Shown: one piece after another, positions 1-8,600 of the stretch
Layout of the letters: every line of letters starts with the position of its first letter
Position numbering within the stretch: position 1 is the first letter of the stretch
NCBI GenBank assembly: GCA_900539225.1
Contig: UQBO01000005.1
Location: forward strand, 34,267 to 98,266
DNA: 64,000 nucleotides
Direction of reading: 5' to 3'
Source of the DNA: an uncultured Eubacteriales bacterium
GTDB taxonomy: Bacteria > Bacillota > Clostridia > Tissierellales > Peptoniphilaceae
The notes under the pieces: generated by a model
Databases searched by the model: none
What the model was told of the DNA's origin: nothing
What the model saw: the letters and a program-made list of their open reading frames with translations, nothing else
Translations under genes and position numbers: made by a program

Positions 1-121
1 TCATTTCGTTAAAGTCCTTTAGTGCACATTCAGTGCATAAGTGCTTTTCAATAATTTCGCCGTCCAATATCAGCTTTAAATTAATCATCGCTTCATTCTT
101 GTGGCATTCATCGCATAACAT
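1..121 (-). CDS. mcsA: McsA, N-terminal part, cut by window edge
   Basis: First 40 codons of a leftward gene. The product begins MLCDECHKNEA and has a second Cys pair (CTEC) near residue 35, i.e. the CxxC zinc-finger pairs of McsA, the activator/adaptor of the McsB arginine kinase in the ctsR-mcsA-mcsB-clpC heat-shock operon. The start ATG (121-119) is preceded by AAGGGGGG, which lies inside the end of ctsR, so the genes overlap by 37 bases and are probably translationally coupled. The rest of the gene (further zinc finger and UvrB/C motif in the family) is outside the window. The call rests on the Cys motifs plus the position behind ctsR. Confidence 0.8.
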   Translation of the reverse strand, partial: MLCDECHKNEAMINLKLILDGEIIEKHLCTECALKDFNEM

Positions 122-585
122 TTTACTACCCCCCTTTTAAGTAAAACTAGTAGGATGTTTTTTAATATATCGCTTCTAAGTGCATTTCTCTTGTCTATGT
201 CAATGGCAAGAGCCCTATCGTCAATCGAAGCAAGTATTATCTCCTTCTCGTCCTTTGTAATGATCTCGTCATCACAAAGCTTTCTGATGATGTCGTGAGC
301 CTCTTTTATGGTGATGCTATCGCCAATAGCTTCCATGAGTATCTCTTTGTATGCGTCTTCATCCTCTAAAAGATCAAGCTTCTCGATCTTGATATAGCCG
401 CCCTCGCCCCTTCTCGACTGGATGTAGTAACCAAAGTGAGGCGCAAACCTTGTCGTCAAGACATAGTTGATTTGACTTGGCGAACAGTTGAATCTAACGG
501 CAATGTCGCTTCTTTTGATAAGTATGCTGCCGCCTTCTTCTTCAATTAAATTGTTTAAAAAATATTGTATTTCATCGCTTAACAT
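85..585 (-). CDS. ctsR: CtsR, class III heat-shock repressor
   Basis: Dimeric winged-helix repressor of clp/mcs genes; binds heptad repeats and is released on heat or by the McsB/Clp system. The protein (166 aa from the chosen start) has the family N-terminus (LSDEIQYFLNNLIEEEGGSI), the DNA-binding stretch RSDIAVRFNCSPSQINYVL, and the glycine-containing wing RRGEGGYIKI near residue 60. A GTG at 594 is possible, but AGGTGAG sits 5 nt before the ATG at 585, so I choose 585. The C-terminus runs about 14 residues past the usual LLVLLK end because the frame continues through the mcsA ribosome site and start. Autoregulation is expected: a CtsR operator lies immediately upstream (596-612). Confidence 0.93.
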   Translation of the reverse strand: MLSDEIQYFLNNLIEEEGGSILIKRSDIAVRFNCSPSQINYVLTTRFAPHFGYYIQSRRGEGGYIKIEKLDLLEDEDAYKEILMEAIGDSITIKEAHDIIRKLCDDEIITKDEKEIILASIDDRALAIDIDKRNALRSDILKNILLVLLKRGVVKCYAMNATRMKR

Positions 586-595
586 ATTTCTCACC

Positions 596-641
596 TTTGA
601 CCTTCTTTGACTATTATAACATAAGTACCCAAGATGTGCAA
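596..641 (-). promoter_or_regulatory. ctsR promoter with CtsR operator
   Basis: Reading leftward: -35 TTGCAC (641-636), 17-nt spacer, -10 TATAAT (618-613), then the direct heptad repeat AGTCAAAGAAGGTCAAA (612-596). This matches the established CtsR box (A/GGTCAAA-NAN-A/GGTCAAA). The operator covers the expected transcription start and ends just before the ribosome site, so a bound repressor would block initiation. Sequence match is direct; function is inferred from the family. Confidence 0.9.
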
Positions 642-712
642 TGGATAAACGTTAAGTGTAACTATTTTGTATAAATTTTCACCAGAATTGTGAGTGGACT
701 TGTTTGGATAAA

Positions 713-757
713 AGAAAAACACATGAGAATTAACCCATGTGTTTCTCTAAGAGAAAA
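713..757 (-). terminator. Hairpin terminator, copy A
   Basis: Leftward: AAACACATG-loop-CATGTGTTT followed by TTTCTTTT. A near-identical copy lies at 1079-1124. In both copies the stem is flanked by the small palindrome TTCTCTAAGAGAA. Lies between the EF-G-like gene and the ctsR promoter. Confidence 0.55.
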
Positions 758-845
758 AGAACCCGACCCTATCTCAACGCTTCGCGTTGGATGGGTGCCC
801 CGGAACCTTGCAATTGCCTTCGGCAATTTAAAATATGAAAACCTT
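751..845. repeat. Two-hairpin repeat block, copy 1
   Basis: About 90 bp. After AAGAGAA comes a stem with CCC/GGG and CAACGC-TTC-GCGTTG (767-795), then GGAACCTTG and a second stem AATTGCC-TTC-GGCAATT (812-828). Copy 2 lies at 973-1072 with compensatory changes in both stems. Not coding and no known family recognised. Confidence 0.7.
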
Positions 846-880
846 ATATACTTTTTTTAACTTATCACAAATTAAATAAA

Positions 881-904
881 CCTTGGCACTTCGTGCTCGA
901 AAAA
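881..904. repeat. 24-bp direct repeat with GCAC-TTC-GTGC hairpin, copy 1
   Basis: The 24 bases 881-904 recur exactly at 1241-1264. The core forms GCAC-TTC-GTGC. AT-rich arms (AAATAA before, TTATTT after) could close an outer stem. A separate 7-bp hairpin CCGCTGC-TTCTG-GCAGCGG follows at 956-974. Confidence 0.7.
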
Positions 905-972
905 ATATTATTTGTGTATATGCTATTTATTATAAAATTTTTCTTCTTGCTCATACCGCTGCTTCTGGCAGC

Positions 973-1072
973 GGAAGAGAATAAGAACCCGACCCTTGCA
1001 CAACGCTTCGCGTTGGCAGGGAACCCCGGAACCTTGCCATCGCCTTCGGCGATGTAAAACATGAAAAAAATA
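973..1072. repeat. Two-hairpin repeat block, copy 2
   Basis: Same organisation as 751-845. First stem is 993-1021: CCC/GGG, then TGC/GCA where copy 1 has ATC/GAT, then CAACGC-TTC-GCGTTG. Second stem is CATCGCC-TTC-GGCGATG (1038-1054), where copy 1 has AATTGCC/GGCAATT. Paired substitutions keep both stems intact. Confidence 0.7.
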
Positions 1073-1078
1073 TTGCAA

Positions 1079-1124
1079 AGAGAAAAACACATGAGTATTA
1101 ACCCATGTGTTTCTCTAAGAGAAT
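1079..1124 (-). terminator. Hairpin terminator, copy B
   Basis: Leftward: AAACACATG, loop, CATGTGTTTTT. Close duplicate of the hairpin at 713-757, differing by one base in the loop. Either copy could end the EF-G-like transcript (stop at 1270). Confidence 0.55.
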
Positions 1125-1182
1125 AAATATGAAAAAATATATTTAATATTGTATATTCTTATTAAATTTTCTTCTTATTCAT

Positions 1183-1278
1183 CATCGCCTCCGGCGATGT
1201 AAGAGAATAAATAGAAGAACCCCGTCCTTACGGACGTGAACCTTGGCACTTCGTGCTCGAAAAATTATTCTATTTATT
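1183..1278. repeat. Hairpin cluster overlapping the EF-G-like stop codon
   Basis: CATCGCC-TCC-GGCGATG (1183-1199), CGTCC-TTAC-GGACG (1223-1236) and GCAC-TTC-GTGC (1246-1256, second copy of the 24-bp repeat). The last two are enclosed by a perfect 11-bp outer stem, AATAAATAGAA (1206-1216) with TTCTATTTATT (1268-1278). The right arm of that stem contains the stop codon (1270-1272) of the upstream gene. Confidence 0.65.
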
Positions 1279-3339
1279 TTTTTCTGCGTTGGCTGCTTCT
1301 ATAATCTTATTTGCATGGTCTTGTGGTACTTCTTCGTATCTAACAAAGTCCATTTGGAAGGAGCCTCTCGCTTGTGTCATCGCTCTTAGATCTATTGCGT
1401 ATCTAAACATTTCTGAGTGAGGTACTTCTGCTGTAATTACTTGTGTACCGTCATCTTGTGGATCTATACCCAGAATTCTGCCTCTACGTTTGTTCATATC
1501 GCCCATAACGTCGCCTAGGTAGCTTTCTGGCACTTTTATTTCTGCCTTAACTATAGGTTCAAGAAGGATTGGTTTTGCTTCTTGCATACCCTTCTTAAAT
1601 GCTAGTTGTGCAGCGATCTTGAACGCCATTTCGTTTGAGTCAACGTCGTGGTATGAACCATCGTATAGTGTTGCCTTAACATGTACTACTGGGTAGCCTG
1701 CTAAAACACCATGTTCAAGCGATTCTCTAAGACCTTTTTCAACTGCTGGGAAGAAGTTCTTTGGAACTGCTCCACCGAATACTTCTTCGGCAAATACAAA
1801 GTCGTCTCCATCATGTGGTTCAAATCTTACCCAAACGTCACCGTATTGACCAGCGCCGCCTGATTGTTTCTTGTGCTTACCTTGAACTTCAGCCTTTTGT
1901 CTGATAGTTTCTCTGTAAGCAATCTTTGGATCGTCAAGTTCAATCTCAACGCCAAATGTGTTTTTCAATTTATCTTTAATAACTGTTAATTGCATATTAC
2001 CTTGACCACCGATTAAAAGTTCCTTAGTCTCATGATTTCTAATTACTTCAAATGTTGGGTCTTCTGCAGTCATCTTGTTAAGCGCAACGCCTATCTTTTC
2101 GTCTTCGCCTTGCTTTACAGGTCTTACCGACATATATAAAGTTGGCTTTGGATACCTAATTCTCTCGAATATAACAGGATGAGCCTTGTCACATAGCGTA
2201 TCGCCAGTACGAGCGTGTTCAAGTTTACTTGTAGCACCTATATCTCCTGCGATGATGGTATCAGTATCGATTTGAGTCTTACCTCTTAAGTAGAATAATC
2301 CGCCAAGCTTTTCATCCACTTCTTGACTTGCATTGTATAATGGTGTAGATTTAGTAATTTTACCAGATATAACTTTGAATAGTGATAGCTTTCCTACGAA
2401 TGGGTCAACTATAGTCTTGAAAACAACTGCCGAGAATGGTTCGTTTTCATCTACTTTTCTCATTTCTTCTTTATCTTCCCATGTACCAGTGTATGCACCT
2501 ACTTCGTTTGGAGCAGGGAAATATCTTTGAATCTTATGAAGAAGTAGTTCCATGCCTATGCCTTTTTCAACGCTACCTACCATAAGTATAGTTAATTCGC
2601 CGTTTCTAACAGCTTGCTTTATACCTTCTTTAAATTCAGCATCAGTAAAGGCTTCGCCTGCGAAATACTTTTCCATAAGCTCTTCAGATGTTTCAGCAAC
2701 GACTTCATTTAACTCGCCTCTAAGCTTTTCAATGTAGCCATCCCACTCAGCTGGAACAGGAATTTCAGTTCTCTTTCTGCCTTCGTAGCTGTAAGCCTTG
2801 TCTTGAATTAAGTCAACCATGCCCTTAAAGCCTTCAGCTTCACCTATAGGCATAACTAGCGGAACTATGTGTCCACCAAGTTTTGTTTTTATATCTTCCA
2901 AAACTTCGTCGAATTTAACATTTTCCTTATCCATCTTATTTAAGAAGATAAATCTTGGAGTGTGATATTTATTTAAGTTTTTCCACGCTTTTTCAGTTCC
3001 TACTTCAACGCCTGCTTGTGCGTCAATAACTAGTATAGAGCCTTCTGACGCTCTCTTCGCACCGTACATCTCGCCAATAAAGTCGAAGTAACCAGGTGTA
3101 TCAAGGAAATTGTATTTAACATCATTATATTCTACAGGAATAACCTTTGTATTGATAGAAACCTTTCTTTGTATCTCTTCTTTGGAGAAGTCTCCAACAG
3201 TATTTCCGTCTTCAACCTTACCCATCCTAGAGATAGCTCCTGTTGCGTATAAAAGTGATTCAACTAGCATAGTTTTACCACTGCTACTGTGTCCCAAAAG
3301 GGATACGTTTCTGATTTTGCTTGCATCGTAAGCCTTCAT
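1270..3339 (-). CDS. EF-G-like ribosomal GTPase (EF-G paralogue)
   Basis: 689-residue translational GTPase. Visible G-domain motifs: GHSSSGKT at 16-23, DTPG at 80-83, NKMD at 134-137; the EF-G domain IV/V region follows (GGAGQYGDVWVRFEP, GVLAGYPVV, YLGDVMGDMNKRRGRILG). It is a full-length paralogue of the canonical EF-G at 12112-14178 but lacks the AHIDAGKT P-loop and has KVEDGNTVGDFSKEE in the switch I region. Related FusA2-type proteins are widespread in Firmicutes; their exact role is not settled, so I do not assign translocation, recycling or ribosome protection. The start is supported by GAGGAGG 8 nt before the ATG. Monocistronic, with its own promoter at 3444-3472. Confidence 0.88.
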   Translation of the reverse strand: MKAYDASKIRNVSLLGHSSSGKTMLVESLLYATGAISRMGKVEDGNTVGDFSKEEIQRKVSINTKVIPVEYNDVKYNFLDTPGYFDFIGEMYGAKRASEGSILVIDAQAGVEVGTEKAWKNLNKYHTPRFIFLNKMDKENVKFDEVLEDIKTKLGGHIVPLVMPIGEAEGFKGMVDLIQDKAYSYEGRKRTEIPVPAEWDGYIEKLRGELNEVVAETSEELMEKYFAGEAFTDAEFKEGIKQAVRNGELTILMVGSVEKGIGMELLLHKIQRYFPAPNEVGAYTGTWEDKEEMRKVDENEPFSAVVFKTIVDPFVGKLSLFKVISGKITKSTPLYNASQEVDEKLGGLFYLRGKTQIDTDTIIAGDIGATSKLEHARTGDTLCDKAHPVIFERIRYPKPTLYMSVRPVKQGEDEKIGVALNKMTAEDPTFEVIRNHETKELLIGGQGNMQLTVIKDKLKNTFGVEIELDDPKIAYRETIRQKAEVQGKHKKQSGGAGQYGDVWVRFEPHDGDDFVFAEEVFGGAVPKNFFPAVEKGLRESLEHGVLAGYPVVHVKATLYDGSYHDVDSNEMAFKIAAQLAFKKGMQEAKPILLEPIVKAEIKVPESYLGDVMGDMNKRRGRILGIDPQDDGTQVITAEVPHSEMFRYAIDLRAMTQARGSFQMDFVRYEEVPQDHANKIIEAANAEKNK

Positions 3340-3415
3340 ATTTTTTCCTCCTCATATAAATGTAGTTATTTTATCAATTTACTTTATAAAAGCGTTATAT
3401 GTAAAAAAATTTAGC

Positions 3416-3472
3416 GTGAAGATAATAATTTCTTCACAAAAATATTATAACACATATAGATTTTTTTTGCAA
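3416..3472 (-). promoter_or_regulatory. Promoter of EF-G-like gene with +1 hairpin
   Basis: Leftward: -35 TTGCAA (3472-3467), 17-nt spacer, -10 TATAAT (3449-3444) preceded by TGTGT. The expected start is near 3437, exactly where a perfect 7-bp stem begins (GTGAAGA/TCTTCAC, 3416-3437). The mRNA would therefore start with a stem-loop, which may stabilise it or be an operator; roughly 77 nt of leader follow before the ATG. Confidence 0.7.
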
Positions 3473-3512
3473 TGATTTTATCAAGATGATATGCGAAAAG
3501 TTTAAAGAGACT

Positions 3513-3537
3513 AAAAAAGAAGAGCTCATCACTCTTC
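3513..3537 (-). terminator. Terminator overlapping end of M20 gene
   Basis: Leftward GAAGAG-loop-CTCTTC (3537-3519) followed by six T. The stop codon of the amidohydrolase lies in the loop. Confidence 0.75.
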
Positions 3538-4692
3538 CTTCATCTCCTCATATGCTAGACCTATGGCCTTGTAGAAGAATTCTAGGTCCTCTTCGTCAAA
3601 GTCAAATGTGTCGCTGTGGTGCGGTCCCTTTAAATTTGTTCCCAGCATCATGTGCATGGCTGGAACGCCGCGGCTCTTAAGCTTCTTAAGATAAAAAGTC
3701 ACATCTTCACTCGCGCCAAAGCTTGGCAACCTATGGGTCTTTATCTCATTTGCATTAAGTTTTTCAATCACTCTGTCAATTAATTCATAGTTCTCTTCCT
3801 TATATGCATTAGCCTTCGCAAGCACATTCATCTCGTAACTTGCGCCCTTCGCCTCGGATACGCATCTTGCAATCTTCTCCATAGAAGAAAGCATCTCATC
3901 CATCGCCTCGTCGCTATCACTTCTAAGGTCCATACCCAAAGTAATTTTATCCATGACAGCATTTCTTTGACCGCCACCATTTATTATACCGATGTTAATA
4001 AATTTTTTGCTATGAGCATCAATTGTAAGATCCTTTATCATATCTATGAAAGACATGGCAATGGTAAGGGCGCTGATTCCCTTTTCAGGCGCGTTTGCTG
4101 CGTGCGCCGCCTTGCCAAAAAAGCTCATATCAAGCTTGGTAGTCGCTAAAAAATCAGTCGTTCCAACACCGATGTAGCCTTTTTTCTCCCCTAGGCCAAT
4201 GTGATAGGATAAAAATCCACCCACATCCTCTGTAATAAAGTCCGCCATGCTTCTTGCACCGCTAACACCTTCTTCAGCGGGTTGAAATAGTACTCTAACT
4301 GATTCTCCCGTCTTGCTAAAATGCTCGCATAAGGCAAGTGCCAAGGCTATGTGTCCATCGTGGCCACATGCGTGCATATTGCCATTAGTCGAGGCAAAAC
4401 CAAAGGTGTTCGGTAAATGCGTTATATCACTCGTTTCCTTTATCTTGAGCCCGTCGATATCGGATCTGAATAAAAAGTACGGAGCCGTGCCAAACTCAGC
4501 CATCACCCCAGTGAAGCCCTTGTCAATGTCGCTTATCTTGCTCTCGGCGCCGCTTTCGTAAAGTGCCCTGCCATAATAAAGTTTACAATTAAAATTTTCA
4601 AGTATTTTAATGATCTCCTTAGTCGTCTTCACCTCTTCAAAGCCGAGCTCGGGGATTTTGTGAAACAATCTTCTGTATAAAACTAAATCCAT
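3529..4692 (-). CDS. M20 family amidohydrolase / aminoacylase-like peptidase
   Basis: 387-residue metal-dependent hydrolase of the M20 amidohydrolase branch (hippurate/indole-acetyl-amino acid/p-aminobenzoyl-glutamate hydrolases). Metal and catalytic motifs visible: RSDIDGL at 76-82, HACGHDGH at 107-114, FQPAEEG at 136-142, and a late His in GPHHSDTFDF near 365. The RSDIDGL...HACGHDGHIA layout resembles AbgA-type enzymes, but the substrate cannot be read from sequence. No signal peptide, so cytosolic. ATG at 4692 follows AGGTGAT. Divergent from the lipoprotein at 4791; the two promoters share a palindrome (4733-4750). A terminator overlaps the stop. Confidence 0.85.
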   Translation of the reverse strand: MDLVLYRRLFHKIPELGFEEVKTTKEIIKILENFNCKLYYGRALYESGAESKISDIDKGFTGVMAEFGTAPYFLFRSDIDGLKIKETSDITHLPNTFGFASTNGNMHACGHDGHIALALALCEHFSKTGESVRVLFQPAEEGVSGARSMADFITEDVGGFLSYHIGLGEKKGYIGVGTTDFLATTKLDMSFFGKAAHAANAPEKGISALTIAMSFIDMIKDLTIDAHSKKFINIGIINGGGQRNAVMDKITLGMDLRSDSDEAMDEMLSSMEKIARCVSEAKGASYEMNVLAKANAYKEENYELIDRVIEKLNANEIKTHRLPSFGASEDVTFYLKKLKSRGVPAMHMMLGTNLKGPHHSDTFDFDEEDLEFFYKAIGLAYEEMKEE

Positions 4693-4711
4693 CTTATCAC
4701 CTACTAGCTAA

Positions 4712-4771
4712 ATCTTACATCAAGAGCCGCGTTTTGTCAAGCTTGACAAATTGCCGTGGATGTAGTAATAT
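4712..4771. promoter_or_regulatory. Divergent promoters sharing an 18-bp palindrome
   Basis: The perfect palindrome TTTGTCAAGCTTGACAAA (4733-4750) supplies a consensus -35 TTGACA in each direction. Rightward: TTGACA 4743-4748, 17-nt spacer, TAATAT 4766-4771, for the lipoprotein. Leftward: TTGACA 4740-4735, 17-nt spacer, TAAGAT 4717-4712, for the M20 hydrolase. The two polymerase sites overlap, so the promoters should compete, and the palindrome could be an operator. Confidence 0.7.
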
Positions 4772-4790
4772 ATTCATGTTGAGGTGAATT

Positions 4791-5588
4791 ATGAAAAAGA
4801 AATTTATTTTATTTATAACTATGCTAGTGGCCATGCTTATGGCATTGACAGCATGTTCAGAAAAAATGGCGAAGTTTACAAAGGAAGAGATAAAAGACTG
4901 GAACGTTCCTGAGGGCAAAGAGCCAAAGGCTGATGACATCGACGACGACTTTGTTAATGCGCTTAAACGCTTTATTAAGAAGAGCATAGCAGAGAAAAAT
5001 TATGAAGCCTTCTCAGAGATGGTTAGCGATGAATATTTGACAGCGGTTGACATGACGCGTGATGAATACAGGGCACTTAACAAAGAGACTAGCGAAGCAC
5101 TTAAAGACATTGACATCGAAGTGTCAGACGTTGAAGCTAGCCAAGTTGATGAACACGCAATCGAGCTTAGATACACTTTGAGCTTTAATAACTCAAATAC
5201 GGCGCAGTACATCTACATCTACAAGGATAAAGACGATGTATTCAAGTTTGCGCCATCGATGTACGAGCCGCACGCTTGGCAAGTAAGTGACTTTGATAAA
5301 GACAAAATCAATATACAGTTCATATCACTTGGCAAAGTTACTGAGGGTATGGAGGTCAGAGCAAAGCTTATGAGCACTGAGAAATGGGATAGGGAACTAC
5401 TTAGCGCAACGCTTTACACAGACAGAGGTAAGTACGATGCAGCCAAATTCAAGATAAATATTGCAAGTGGCAAGACAGAGCACGCGCTTTTCTACTTTCA
5501 GCACGCAAAAGGCAAAGCCGAAAAGTTCGAGCTAGTCTACAAATGCGATGGCGGCGAAGAAAAGATGACTACATTTGAGTTTAAGTAG
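4791..5588 (+). CDS. Lipoprotein of unknown function
   Basis: 265 residues. Signal peptide with lipobox LTAC, modified Cys at 22, so probably anchored to the outer face of the membrane. The mature part starts with a charged region (KFTKEEIKDWNVPEGKEPKADDIDDDF), then a helical segment and a beta-rich C-terminal half (for example HAIELRYTLSFNNSNTAQYIYIYKDKDD). I recognise no family; the 75-150 region has the feel of a SnoaL/DUF4878-like fold (YEAFSEMVSDEYL...), but that is only an impression. RBS GAGGTGAATT before the ATG. Single gene with its own promoter and terminator. Confidence 0.8.
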   Translation: MKKKFILFITMLVAMLMALTACSEKMAKFTKEEIKDWNVPEGKEPKADDIDDDFVNALKRFIKKSIAEKNYEAFSEMVSDEYLTAVDMTRDEYRALNKETSEALKDIDIEVSDVEASQVDEHAIELRYTLSFNNSNTAQYIYIYKDKDDVFKFAPSMYEPHAWQVSDFDKDKINIQFISLGKVTEGMEVRAKLMSTEKWDRELLSATLYTDRGKYDAAKFKINIASGKTEHALFYFQHAKGKAEKFELVYKCDGGEEKMTTFEFK

Positions 5589-5613
5589 ATAATTTTTAAT
5601 AGATATGTATATA

Positions 5614-5645
5614 TAGTAGGAAGATTTGCTTCCTACTATTTTTTT
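5614..5645 (+). terminator. Terminator of lipoprotein gene
   Basis: TAGTAGGAAG-ATTTG-CTTCCTACTA followed by seven T. Confidence 0.85.
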
Positions 5646-5681
5646 GCAAAAAATATCTGCCAGGACATGCCTAGCAGATAT
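5645..5681 (-). terminator. Terminator of surface protein 1
   Basis: Leftward ATATCTGC(T)AGG-CATGT-CCT(G)GCAGATAT (5681-5653) followed by a T run. The left arm ATATCTGCTAGGC is shared with the terminator of surface protein 2 (24178-24212). Confidence 0.75.
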
Positions 5682-5699
5682 CTGTGATAATAGATCTAA

Positions 5700-8600
5700 C
5701 TATTTACTTTTTTCTACGATATACTTTTTCTTGATATATACAAGTCCAAGTAAGATCATTAAAGCTAAGAAGATTCCTAAAACATCTTCACTAACGCCAG
5801 TCTTTGGTATTACATGTTTGTCAGGCTCTTCAGGTTTTTCTTCTTCAGGTTCTTCTGGTTCATGTGGTTCTTCCTCTTCAGGTTCTTGTGGTTCCTCAGG
5901 TTCTTCTGGTGGTACTTCTTTATTTACTATAGTAAATCCTTCGTACATATCACCAGAGTAGCTTACTTCGAACTTTCTATCGTCAATATTGTAGATGTTA
6001 TCGTTTTCGCCTACTTCTTTAACAGTATATGTGTATCTTCTTCCTGATTCGTCTTCTAAATCAAGATTAATAAAGCTTGCACTCCAGCCGTTAGCTGCGT
6101 TTAAAGTAAGGATTTTGCCACTTGCTTCGCCATTGATATACAGCTCAACTTGTATATCTCTAGTTTCGCCAAGAGCTTGCCAAACTTTATTTACTCTAAC
6201 TGTTATAGTTTTTGTTTCTGGTGTAGGTGGTTCTTCAGGTTTTTCTGTGTTAGTGAAAGTCACTTTAGCTACTTCTGTAATTACTACATCAACTGGATAT
6301 ACGATGATTATGTTTCCATCTTCATCATATTTAAGTTCTACCTCAGCTTTATCTTCGACTGCTTCTTTAAGTTCAAAAGTATAATTTTTACCTTGAATCA
6401 TTTTTAAGAATTCATCTTTTGTCAATTCTTTCTTGTCTGCACCAAAGAATTTTACAGTCTTATCTTTAGCATCAAACTCCATAGTTGTTTCAATAGATTG
6501 TTTTCCGTCAAATTTTTCTAAGTCTTCTTCAGTAAATTCATAGTTGTTTGCAGATAAAACTCCTTTACCTAGAAATTCTTCGAAATATTTCCACTCTTCA
6601 GGTGTAAGAGTTATATCTTTATCCACATACTTTCCTTTTATCTTAATCTTAAGATTTTTAGGGATAGATTCAGTGTTTTCTGTATCCCAAACTTTTTCAA
6701 CTTCAATACGATGTTTTGGTTGATAATAGTTTGTAAGCTCAAAATATTTCTTGCCCTCTTCAGTATATGGTTTTACATAAAATAAATTGTAATCATCACC
6801 AACATCTGTTAACTTTGGTACATAAAGAACTAACTTTCCATTTTCTTCTACTAATTTAAGGACATATGGATCATCGTTTGTAACAATGTCACCATCCCAG
6901 TTAGCTTCATACTGGCCAAGGTTTCTTGGGAACGGCTTTCCATTTTCATCGTAATACATTTTAATTTCTATATCTGAATCTTTAAATTTTCCATTCATTA
7001 CGATATCTTTGATAACTGTGTCTAAATGCCAATCCCATCCATCAACTCTATATGGCTCTAGTTTTTTTGTATAAACTTCTTTTACTTCTTTATTCCCAAC
7101 TTTGTAAATATAGTGCACTTCAAATGGGATATACTTAATTCTAAAATATCCACCTGTATAATCTTTATAGATTAGATATTTATCAGAATCTTTATCCCTT
7201 TCAACTCTAATATTTAAAATAGAATTTTCTTTTCTTGTAACAAGTGGAATGAATATTTCAGAATCTTCTTTAACCCAATACTTTTCAAATCCCATGCCAT
7301 CTAATTCAAAAAATGGAAGTTTGTCAAAATTACCTTTCCATCCATTATCTTTAGATAAGATAACGTAACGATCGTTTCCATCTTTATCCTTAACTCTCTT
7401 TCCATCTTTTAATAGATATACCTTAACAGAATCAGGAATATCTTTTTCTTCTATCGATTCATCCCATTTTTTCACTACAGGTATTTCTGAATATGGATAG
7501 TTAGTAATGGTAAATCTATGATTTGGCACTAACGCTAACTTATAACCATTGGTATTTTCGGAATAATTATCAGTTGTACCATCTGGATTCCCCATATATT
7601 GAGTCCAAAGATATGGTAGTTGAATTTCAACTGTCCCGTCTTCTTTTTCAAGTATATAGGCTTCATGCCATGGACCTTCGTCATCCCACCAATTAGAATC
7701 AGCAGTTAAACCATTGTAACCGAGACCGACCCAAGCATCAGATGGTTCATAGGCTTTGTCATAACTATGATATGTTATTTTTACATCTTTAAGATCCTTA
7801 AGCTTATCAAGAAGCATATCTTTTACGAGACCAGTCCATTTTTCTTTGTCTTCTTTATAGTCAATTTTAATATCTTCTCTTGAGATTTCATGTCCATTCT
7901 TATCCTTATGGATAAATACGATTTTGTAGTCCATTTGCTTGTGAGGTGGCATATCAAAATTAATGGCATTATCATCATTAGGGTATTTTTCACCAGCAAA
8001 TACTCTTTCAACCTCTAAAGAATTTAATGTTTCATCTATAACAGAGTAGAAATCATCATTTCTTTCCTTTATTGAGTAGCTGATCTTCTTTTTCATAAGC
8101 TCTTCAGCTGTAAATGGTAAATTTTTAAACTTAGCTATCCAGCCATTAGCTTTATTTAGTTCTACTTCGCCATATTTTGCATCGCCGATAAATAAATCAA
8201 CACAAATGCTTTTAGGCTTTTTATCTTCTGGAATTGATTTATGCCACTTTTTATCTATAGTTATTTCATAGTCGCCAGTTTTTCCTGGAGGAGTAGTGTT
8301 AGCATTTGATCCAATTCCAGCACCCTTTAAAGCAGTGTTGCCCATAATAAATAGATTAGAGTTTGTCCAAGCTTCATTTTTTGTTTGAGCATCATATATA
8401 GCTTGTAAAGATACAGCTTTGTCTGTATGATACATCCATTCTGGAACTTCTTTACCATCATATAGATATTTGATAATATTTCCTTTTTCTGTGATAGGAG
8501 ATATATTTGTTAAGAATTTTGGATAATCAAAACTTTCTCCATTAGAAATACTATAATTATCTTTTTTTCCATGAGTAAAAATGTCTTTACCACCAGATGA

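Noticed and set aside
865..1092. Leftward 75-codon frame in the hairpin array
   Set aside because: Runs through palindromic repeats, no ribosome site, and no protein-like composition.
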